Below are positions 12,503 through 19,700 of a stretch of DNA of 32,538 nucleotides, piece by piece. The first letter of the stretch is position 1; each line of letters opens with the position of its first letter. The notes beneath the pieces are model-generated. The model ran no database searches. It was not told where the DNA came from and saw only the letters and a program-made list of their open reading frames with translations. The DNA is taken from contig JAEELW010000040.1 in assembly GCA_016282915.1 (NCBI GenBank), positions 1 through 32,538 on the forward strand, given 5' to 3'. The stretch is from Lachnospiraceae bacterium. GTDB lineage: Bacteria; Bacillota; Clostridia; Lachnospirales; Lachnospiraceae. A program made the position numbers and the translations under genes.

Positions 12503-12544
12503 AAACGAAACGAGGCAGCTGCCGGGAGAGCCCCGGCAGCCACC
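12503..12544 (-). terminator. Terminator-like hairpin between amt and purF
   Basis: A 13-pair stem with two wobbles, GGUGGCUGCCGGG / CCCGGCAGCUGCC, and loop GCUCU (12514-12544), followed by the imperfect U-rich tail UCGUUUCGUUU. The stem is very strong but the tail is interrupted, so partial termination after amt is more likely than a full stop. It may also set purF level by readthrough. Confidence 0.6.
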
Positions 12545-12572
12545 TGGAATGATACACTATGTCCTTTTATGT

Positions 12573-14330
12573 TTATTCCACATCCTGTAATGCCGCGAAA
12601 TCTTCCTCGCCCGTGCGGATCTTCACGACACGGCTCACCGGGTAAACAAAGATCTTGCCGTCGCCGATCTTTCCGGTATAAAGAGTCTTCTTTGCCGTCT
12701 CGATCACGCTGTCCACGGGGATCTTGCTGACGACCACTTCCAGCTTGATCTTCGGAAGAAGCGTCATGTCCATCTCAACGCCTCGGTACATCTGGCTGGA
12801 GCCTTTCTCAATACCGCAGCCGGTCACCTGTGTCACCGTGATACCGGTTACTCCCAGAGCGTTGAGGGCTCTCTTGATCTTGTCGTATCTGGAAAGCTTG
12901 GTGATGATGACCACCTTGTGCATACCGCTGTCCAGGGAAGTTCCTGCCACACCCGCCGAAATGTTCTGAACGGGTACGGAGGCGTTTTTCTTTGCCTCGC
13001 TCGCTTTCTCGTAATCATCCTCACCCAGATCCGTGTTCTCGTTTGCACTCATGCTGGCATTGCTCATATCCACGATCGAGAAACCTGCATATGCCGAAGC
13101 CAGGCCGTGTTCCTTCACATCCAGACCTTCGATCTCCTCTTCTTCGCTCACACGCAGACCGAAGATCGCTTTAATGATCGCGAAGACGATGATCATTCCT
13201 ATCGCTGCCCAGGCTGCTACCGCAGCAAACCCGATGAGCTGTATGCCCAGCAGATCAAAGCCGCCTCCGTAGAACAGACCGACAAGGCTGTCATTTCCGG
13301 GTGCCGAAGTGGTTGCAAACAGACCGGTTGCGATGGTTCCCCAGATCCCGTTCATCATATGTACCGCAACCGCACCGACGGGATCGTCGATATGAAGCTT
13401 ATAATCCAGCAGCCACACACCGAAGCATACCAGCAGGCCGGAAACTGCGCCGATGGCGATGGCGCCGAAAGCATCCGTTACATCACAGGGAGCGGTGATG
13501 GCTACAAGTCCTGCCAGGGACGCATTGAGACACATGGATACATCGGGCTTGCCGTATTTGATCCAGGTAAAGATCATGCATACCACCGTTGCGACCGAAG
13601 GAGCAATGGTCGTGGTCACAAAGACCGAAGCCAGCTGATCCGTAGAGGTGCAGGCTGCGCCGTTAAAGCCGTACCAGCCGAGCCACAGGATGAATACGCC
13701 CAGTGCGCCGACTACGATGTTATGTCCCGGGAAAGCGTTGACCTTTACGATCTTGCCGTTTTCATCCTTTTCAAACTTTCCGATACGGGGTCCCACCATC
13801 TTTGCGCCTACGATGGCTGCGATACCGCCCACCATGTGGATCGCACAGGAACCGGCAAAATCATGAAAGCCCATCTGTGCAAGCCAGCCGCCGCCCCAGA
13901 TCCAGTGCGCTTCGATGGGATAGATCAGTGCGGAGATCACTCCCGAATAAACGCAGTAGCTTAAGAATTTGGTTCTTTCCGCCATGGCTCCCGAAACGAT
14001 AGTCGCGGTCGTCGCACAGAATACCAGGTTGAAGATGAAATTCGACCAGTCGAAATTCTCATAGCTTGTAAAGATATCAAAGCCGGGTTTTCCGATGAAG
14101 CCCATCAGGTCCTCACCCAAAAGGAGCCCGAAACCGATGGCGATGAATACCACACAGCCGATGCAGAAATCCATCAGATTCTTCATCAGGATATTACCTG
14201 CATTCTTGGCCCTTGCAAAGCCCGCTTCCACCATCGCAAAGCCGGCCTGCATCCAGAACACCAGCGCGGCACCGATCAAAAACCATACCGCAAATACTTC
14301 TCCGTTCACAGCTTCCATGATCTCTTCCAT
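12573..14330 (-). CDS. Ammonium transporter with fused C-terminal PII domain
   Basis: Membrane ammonium channel of the Amt family joined to its own PII regulator. From ATG at 14330 it has 585 residues. Residues 1 to about 400 form the Amt part, with about 11 membrane segments and the conserved pore histidines in AGSCAIHMVGG and AVHMMNGIWG. An acidic linker of roughly 60-70 residues follows, then a complete 116-residue PII domain (DNA 12576-12923) with MYRGVE in the T-loop, GKIGDGKIFV and KIRTGEED. Aligned to E. coli GlnB, Arg47 and Lys58 are kept, but Tyr51, the uridylylation site, is Met and Gln39 is Glu. The second ATG is preferred because GAGGAGG lies 8 bases from it and only 2 from the first (14336). 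The gene follows glnA and has an attenuated leader. Confidence 0.95.
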   Translation of the reverse strand: MEEIMEAVNGEVFAVWFLIGAALVFWMQAGFAMVEAGFARAKNAGNILMKNLMDFCIGCVVFIAIGFGLLLGEDLMGFIGKPGFDIFTSYENFDWSNFIFNLVFCATTATIVSGAMAERTKFLSYCVYSGVISALIYPIEAHWIWGGGWLAQMGFHDFAGSCAIHMVGGIAAIVGAKMVGPRIGKFEKDENGKIVKVNAFPGHNIVVGALGVFILWLGWYGFNGAACTSTDQLASVFVTTTIAPSVATVVCMIFTWIKYGKPDVSMCLNASLAGLVAITAPCDVTDAFGAIAIGAVSGLLVCFGVWLLDYKLHIDDPVGAVAVHMMNGIWGTIATGLFATTSAPGNDSLVGLFYGGGFDLLGIQLIGFAAVAAWAAIGMIIVFAIIKAIFGLRVSEEEEIEGLDVKEHGLASAYAGFSIVDMSNASMSANENTDLGEDDYEKASEAKKNASVPVQNISAGVAGTSLDSGMHKVVIITKLSRYDKIKRALNALGVTGITVTQVTGCGIEKGSSQMYRGVEMDMTLLPKIKLEVVVSKIPVDSVIETAKKTLYTGKIGDGKIFVYPVSRVVKIRTGEEDFAALQDVE

Positions 14331-14377
14331 AATCATTTCCTCCTCGTATTTTTTTTATCGCATCCTCACGGAGCGTT

Positions 14378-14405
14378 GCAGTAAATGCTTTTTTTCATTC
14401 ACTGC
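14378..14405 (-). other. Hairpin downstream of amt leader terminator
   Basis: RNA stem GCAGUGAAUG / CAUUUACUGC (10 pairs, one G-U) with an A-rich 8-base loop, directly after the amt attenuator's U tract. No U tract follows it. It leaves the ribosome site free and may simply stabilise the message. Confidence 0.5.
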
Positions 14406-14452
14406 AAAAAGGCCATCCCACCTGCGTTCCACGCCTTTGTGGGATGACCTTT
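14406..14452 (-). terminator. Intrinsic terminator (attenuator) in amt leader
   Basis: RNA stem AAGGUCAUCCCAC / GUGGGAUGGCCUU (13 pairs, one G-U) followed by further U residues. The 17-base loop contains AAAGGC. It lies between glnA and amt, so it can end the glnA transcript and attenuate amt. The 5' arm CCAC can instead pair with GUGG right after AAAGGC, which would break the upper terminator stem. Confidence 0.8.
14429..14442 (-). promoter_or_regulatory. Putative ANTAR-type antiterminator hairpin, amt leader
   Basis: CCAC-AAAGGC-GUGG: a perfect 4-pair stem with the hexaloop found in the glnA and gltB leaders. Both outer pairs differ from those leaders yet remain complementary, which is covariation. 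Here the hairpin shares its 5' arm with the terminator, the reverse of the gltB and glnA layouts. A competing mini-stem GCGU-GGA-ACGC is also possible. Confidence 0.6.
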
Positions 14453-14462
14453 ATAAAGCTTT

Positions 14463-14468
14463 ATTATA
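14463..14468 (-). promoter_or_regulatory. Possible amt promoter -10 box
   Basis: A perfect TATAAT lies 25 bases before the AAAGGC loop, close to the 17-18 bases found in the gltB and glnA leaders. No good -35 hexamer is present at 16-18 bases, so it may need an activator or be weak. Readthrough from glnA could also supply amt. Confidence 0.4.
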
Positions 14469-14489
14469 TTCTTTCAGGATATGTCCGGC

Positions 14490-16589
14490 TCAGTACACGC
14501 TGAACAGGAGTTTCCCGTAGCTCGGGAACGGCCAGCACTTTTCGCTGCAGAGCATCTCGGCCTCGTCCACATGCTTCCTCAGATGCTCCATCTTCGGGAT
14601 CACATCGTCCCGGATCGCTTCGGCGGTCTTCAGAACGCCGTCGCATGCCTTCAGATCTTCCAGAGCCTTTTCCAGATCCTTCACGCGTTCCAGGATATAA
14701 TCGGTCAGCTCCGAAAGCCTCTCCATCGTGGTGATCTCGTAATTGCATTTCACGTTTCCGCTCACCGACTTCATCAGTGAAGTGGTCTGTGCAAGGCTGA
14801 ACAGATAACGCTCGATCGCCGGCAGATAATTCTTGCGGACCATATCCACCATGGTCAGGCCTTCGATGTTCACGGTCTTGCAATAGTTCTCCAGCATGAT
14901 CTCACAGCGGGAGTTCAGCTCGGTTTCGCTGAAGACCTTGTGTGCCATGAGCATGTCCTTATTCTTCTGATCCAGCAGATGAGGCATCGCATCCACAGTG
15001 GTCTTTAAATTGGACAGTCCGCGCTGCTCGGTGGCTTCCTTCACCCATTCGTCGGTATAACCGTTCCCGTTAAAGAGGATACGCTCATGCTTCTTAATGG
15101 TCTCTTTGATCAGCTCATGCAGGTCGCTCTGGAAATCCTTCGCATTTTCCAGCCTGTCTGCGAACTGCTTCAGGCTTTCGGCCACCGCCGCGTTCAGCAT
15201 GATGTTGCAGCAGGCGATGCTGTTGGAGGAGCCGAGGGAACGGAACTCGAATTTGTTGCCGGTAAAGGCAAAGGGTGATGTGCGGTTCCGGTCCGTGGTA
15301 TCTCTCGAGAATCTCGGAAGACTGTGCACGCCCAGCTTCATGATCACTTTTTCCGCTCCCTGATAAGGTGTGTCGTTTTTGATCGAGTCCAATATTCCGG
15401 ACAGCTCGTCGCCGAGAAATACCGAGATGATCGCGGGAGGTGCCTCGTTTGCTCCGAGACGATGATCGTTTCCGGCAGTCGCCACGGAAAGCCGCAGCAG
15501 ATCCTGATAATCATCCACCGCCTGGATCACGGCACAGAGGAAAAGCAGGAACTGTGCATTCTCGTGAGGGGTTTCCCCGGGAGAAAGAAGGTTGGCTCCC
15601 TTATCCGTTGCCATGGACCAGTTATTATGCTTACCGGACCCGTTCACTCCGGCGAAAGGCTTTTCATGGAGCAGGCAGACCAGTCCGTGCTTTCTTGCCA
15701 CCTTCTGCATGATCTCCATGGTCAGCTGGTTGTTATCCGTTGCCACGTTGGTGGTGGAGAAGATGGGTGCCAGCTCATGCTGTGCGGGTGCCACTTCGTT
15801 ATGCTCGGTCTTTGCCAGGATCCCGAGTTTCCAGAGCTCGTCGTTCAGATCCTCCATGAAGGCCGTTACTCTGGGCTTGATCACGCCGAAGTAATGATCG
15901 TCCAGCTCCTGTCCCTTGGGAGGCATCGCTCCGAAAAGGGTTCTGCCGGTATAGACCAGATCCGGTCTCTGCTCAAACATTTCCTTGTCGATCAGGAAAT
16001 ATTCCTGTTCCGGTCCCACGCTGGTACGTACATACTTTACTTCCTTACCGAAAAGTTTCAGGATACGTTTTGCCTGACGGTCAAGTGCCTGCATGGAACG
16101 CAGCAGCGGTGTCTTTTTATCCAGCGCATCTCCGCTGTAGGAGCAGAAAGCCGTGGGAATGCAGAGGGTGTGATCTTTGATGAACGCGTAAGAAGTGGGA
16201 TCCCATGCGGTATAGCCTCTTGCCTCAAAAGTAGCTCTGAGTCCGCCCGAAGGGAAAGACGATGCATCCGGCTCACCTTTGATCAGTTCCTTGCCGGAGA
16301 ACTCCATGATCACGCCGCCATCCGGAGCCGGTGCGATAAAGCTGTCGTGTTTCTCCGCAGTAACACCGGTAAGGGGCTGGAACCAGTGCGTAAAATGGGT
16401 CGCGCCCTTTTCCACCGCCCAGTCGCGCATCTCGGTCGCTACAGCTTCCGCCACAGCCTCATCCAGCTTTTCGTTCTCGTCGATGGTCTTTCTGAGCGAG
16501 CGGTATACATCTGCGGACAGACGAGCACGCATCACCCTGTCGTCAAACACCATCGAGCCGAACAGTTCCGGTACATTCTTCTTTTCCAT
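14490..16589 (-). CDS. glnN: Glutamine synthetase type III
   Basis: Makes glutamine from glutamate, ammonia and ATP. From ATG at 16589 the protein has 699 residues, the size of the GSIII class (GSI is about 440-470). It opens with [20 protein letters not shown] and carries family blocks such as [24 protein letters not shown] and [19 protein letters not shown], which hold ammonia, metal and ATP ligands in the known dodecamers. The start is fixed by GGAGG 8 bases upstream. The frame extends back to a TTG at 16700 but through the leader terminator. It has a strong promoter and an attenuated leader, with amt-PII next downstream. The name glnA is also used for this class. No GSI-type gene or GlnR-like repressor gene is in the window. 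Confidence 0.96.
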   Translation of the reverse strand: MEKKNVPELFGSMVFDDRVMRARLSADVYRSLRKTIDENEKLDEAVAEAVATEMRDWAVEKGATHFTHWFQPLTGVTAEKHDSFIAPAPDGGVIMEFSGKELIKGEPDASSFPSGGLRATFEARGYTAWDPTSYAFIKDHTLCIPTAFCSYSGDALDKKTPLLRSMQALDRQAKRILKLFGKEVKYVRTSVGPEQEYFLIDKEMFEQRPDLVYTGRTLFGAMPPKGQELDDHYFGVIKPRVTAFMEDLNDELWKLGILAKTEHNEVAPAQHELAPIFSTTNVATDNNQLTMEIMQKVARKHGLVCLLHEKPFAGVNGSGKHNNWSMATDKGANLLSPGETPHENAQFLLFLCAVIQAVDDYQDLLRLSVATAGNDHRLGANEAPPAIISVFLGDELSGILDSIKNDTPYQGAEKVIMKLGVHSLPRFSRDTTDRNRTSPFAFTGNKFEFRSLGSSNSIACCNIMLNAAVAESLKQFADRLENAKDFQSDLHELIKETIKKHERILFNGNGYTDEWVKEATEQRGLSNLKTTVDAMPHLLDQKNKDMLMAHKVFSETELNSRCEIMLENYCKTVNIEGLTMVDMVRKNYLPAIERYLFSLAQTTSLMKSVSGNVKCNYEITTMERLSELTDYILERVKDLEKALEDLKACDGVLKTAEAIRDDVIPKMEHLRKHVDEAEMLCSEKCWPFPSYGKLLFSVY

Positions 16590-16611
16590 CTTGTTCTCCT
16601 CCTTTTCGCTC

Positions 16612-16662
16612 TGAAAACAGAAAGAAGGCGTCCCGAATGAAAACGGGGCACCTTCGCCTTCA
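16612..16662 (-). terminator. Second hairpin / weak terminator in glnA leader
   Basis: RNA stem GAAGGUGCCCCG / CGGGACGCCUUC (12 positions, one A-C mismatch) with an 8-base loop at 16624-16655, then UUUCUGUUUUC. A tandem copy of the 5' arm, GAAGGCG, lies just upstream and also pairs perfectly with CGCCUUC, giving two exclusive folds. A GGC-GAAGGU-GCC hairpin is possible too, but its loop starts with G, so it is a degenerate match to the ANTAR pattern. Confidence 0.5.
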
Positions 16663-16672
16663 GTTTCGATAT

Positions 16673-16705
16673 AAAAAAGCGTCCTGAAGAAATTCTTCAA
16701 GACGC
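16673..16705 (-). terminator. Intrinsic terminator (attenuator) in glnA leader
   Basis: RNA stem GCGUCUUGAAG / CUUCAGGACGC (11 pairs, one G-U) with loop AAUUU and then six U. It ends about 48 bases after the predicted start of transcription. It nearly matches the first gltB terminator (CUUCRGGACGC arm, five-base loop ending UUU). Its 5' arm includes the 3' arm of the AAAGGC hairpin. Confidence 0.8.
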
Positions 16706-16713
16706 CTTTGTCT
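16700..16713 (-). promoter_or_regulatory. Putative ANTAR-type antiterminator hairpin, glnA leader
   Basis: AGAC-AAAGGC-GUCU: a perfect 4-pair stem (a fifth G-U pair is possible) around the same hexaloop as in the gltB and amt leaders. It overlaps the terminator arm GCGUC. A second stem, UGAAG/CUUCA with loop AAUUU, could stack directly after it; that loop has five bases, not the six of the published ANTAR model. Confidence 0.65.
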
Positions 16714-16726
16714 CTTACGTTTTTGT

Positions 16727-16755
16727 ATGTTACTCCTCTGACCGGATCTTGTCAA
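16727..16755 (-). promoter_or_regulatory. glnA promoter (sigma-A type)
   Basis: TTGACA (16750-16755), 17-base spacer, TAACAT (16727-16732). Transcription should begin near 16720, leaving a leader of about 130 bases. The stretch CTTGACAAGATCCGG resembles CTTGACAAATCCGG in the gltB promoter, so a common DNA-binding factor could also act here. Confidence 0.85.
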
Positions 16756-16786
16756 GAGTTTTTTTCAGAATTTCTTAATCCGTTTT

Positions 16787-19700
16787 TTATGATTCCGCAT
16801 CCGCTTCCTCGGCCTGCTCTTCCACCTCTGCGGACAGCCTGCTTTCCTCCGCATCTTCCGCATCTTCCGCTTCTGCTGCTTCCGTCTTTTTCTGCGATGC
16901 GAGATACTCAGCCGCATCGTCCGGGATATCATCCAGGCTCTCGCTGCCGATATTCACATCCAGAGGCTTTTTCCTGAAGAGGATGTCATACATCACGGGA
17001 ATGATAAAGAGCGTCATCAGCGTGGCGTAGGCAAGTCCGCCGGCGATGACCAGTGCCATGCCGCGGCCCATCTGCGCCGCCATATCGTCGCCGACGATCA
17101 GGGCCGATTCCGCAAGGATCGTCGTCAGAGCCGTCATCAGGATCGGACGCATACGGGTCTTTCCGGTAACGACCAGCGCCGTGGTACGGTCCAGTCCGCC
17201 CTTCCGCAGCTGGTTCGCATAGTCCACAAAGACGATACCGTTATTGACCACGGTACCCATCAGCACGATGATACCCAGGATGCTGATGACCGAAAGGTTT
17301 TCTCCGGAAAACCATACGGCAAGGAAGCCTCCGGTAAAGGCCAGCGGCACCGTAAAGAGCACGATGAAAGGACTCAGCAGGCTCTGGAACTGTCCTACCA
17401 TGACAAGGTAGACCATTAAAAGTCCCAGCAGCATGACCAGCATCATCTGCTCCACCATGGTATTTACGGAATCGTACTCACCGCCGAGTTCCATCGTATA
17501 GCCGTGAGGCAGCTGGTACGCATCCAGAAGCGGCTTCAGCTCACGTGTGAGCAGCGTCGTGTTATAGCCTTCGCCCACGGAAGCCGAAACGGTCATGTAA
17601 CGGCTCTGGTTCTTACGGTTGATGCTGTCCAGCTCGTCCCTTACTTCGACCTGCGCAAACTCGCCGAGCCTGTGTTCCTCATGGATCGTGTCGTTATCCT
17701 CATCGGTCTTTTCCACCAGGAAGCTGTAATCCAGGATGTTCTCATAGGTCATGGGATCGGTCTCGTCCACCACCACGATATCCACGTCGATACCGTCCAG
17801 TGTGATGGTCACCGCACTCTTGGAATGCGTGAGCTTGCGGTTGATATCCTGATAGATCTGCACCACGCTCAGCCCCAGGCTCATGGCCTTGTTCTTGTCG
17901 ATGGTCACATGCAGGGATTTGCCCGCATCCTCCATGCCGTTGGAGATATTTTCATAACCGTCGATGGTATCCACGATATCACAGATCTCTCCGGTGATGC
18001 GCGCCAGTTCATCCATATCCGGTCCGTACACATTGATGCTCAGGCCGGAGCCGCCGGTCATCTGGTCCATCTCGGAGGCCATTGAGGACAGTGTCAGATC
18101 GAGTCCCATATCTTCCCCTATGGCTTCGATCTCGCGGTTGATCCTCTTGATCTCTTCTTCACCGGCATTCTCGTTTTCCGTCATGATCATAAAGGACATA
18201 TGGCGGAAAGCGCCGGGATTCGATGCAGCGCTCGATACCACCAGGGCAGAGCCGTTTCCGGTCATCACACCGATCGTACCTATACCATCGATCTGAAGCA
18301 TGCGCTCGATCACCTTATCGGTCGTCTCGTAAGCTTCTTCCCTCGTGGTCTCTTCCGGATACTGGATATCGGCCTGCATCTGGTTCATCGTCATCTCGGG
18401 GATCACGACGATACCCATGCGGAACGCCATGATGCCGGAAAATACCAGAAGTCCGATCGCCAGACCGAGGGGAACGATCTTTACCTTCAGACAGAAACGC
18501 AGAATCTTTTCATAACCGACCATCAGCTTGTCAAACAGACGGTGCTCTTTGGGCTTTGCATTTCTGAGCAGCGTGGATGCGGATGCCGGCACAACGGTAA
18601 AGGCGATGACCAGAGATGCCAGCAGGCAGAACACGATGGTCAGGCACATGGGTGCGATCAGATCCCGCACCAGGCCCGAAGTGAAGATCATGGGCAGGAA
18701 TACGCACACCGTCGTGAGGGTGGAGGCGATGATGGAGCCTGCCACCTGTTTCGTGCCCTGTACCGCCGCACGCGGAGCCTCCACACCGTGCCCCCGCATA
18801 CGGTAGATATTTTCCATGACCACGATGGAGTTATCCACCAGCATACCGATACCCAGTGCCAGACCGGACAGGGACAGCATGTTGAGGGAGATCCCCGAAA
18901 AATACATACAGATGATAGCTGCGAGCACCGATACCGGGATGCTTATGGCAACCACCAGGGTCGGCTTCACATCCTTCAGAAAGATTGCCAGGATCACTAC
19001 GGCAAGCAGGGCACCGATGGCCATGGACTGCAGCACGCTCTTGACGATCAGGTCGATATAATCGCCCATATCCACCAGAGTTGTGACCTGCAGACCGGGA
19101 TGCGCTTCCATCAGATCCGCGGATGCCGCCTCGATCGTCTTGGACAGTTCATTGGTGCCCGTCGTGCTGCTCTTAAAGATCGAGAGGATCACAGCCTTGT
19201 TGTTTCCGAGACGCACATAGCTTTCATCGGCATTGTCGATCACGACCACATCCGCCACATCCTCGATCCGGATATCTCCGATCTTGTTGATATTGGTCAG
19301 TACGATATCGCCGAGTTCATCGACCTCCTCGTAATTCTGTCCCACCTTCACGAGCCAGGAGCTGTCCGCTTTATCGTCCACATAGCCCGCAGGCATTTCA
19401 AAATTCTGTGCATAGATCAGTCCCGTAAGGGTATCCAGGGTCAGCAGACGGTCGGCGTTCGCGGTTCGCATCGCCTCGGCTTTCTGCTTATCGAATTTCT
19501 TTACCGCATCCTCATAATCCTTCCAGCCGTCGTCGATCTGCTTCTGACCGTCCTCGATCTGCTCATAGCCTTCACTGATCTGCTTCTCGCCGTCTTTTAT
19601 GGAATCCCAGCCGCTGTCGATCTGTTCCTGTGCGCTTTCCAGCTGCGTCTTTGCGCTGTCGATCTGGGCTTCCGCTCCCTCCAGCTGCGCCTTGCCGATG

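Noticed and set aside
14331-14336. Upstream ATG for amt-PII at 14336
   Set aside because: Only 2 bases separate it from GAGGAGG; the next ATG at 14330 has 8-base spacing.
16590-16700. Longer glnA start at TTG 16700, adding 37 residues
   Set aside because: The extension is the translated leader: it runs through the attenuator hairpins and has no family similarity. ATG 16589 has GGAGG at 8 bases and gives the normal GSIII length.
16590-16786. Cyanobacterial-type glutamine riboswitch before glnA
   Set aside because: The three-stem glnA RNA core is not seen. The leader is simple hairpins with a terminator, better fitted by protein-controlled antitermination.
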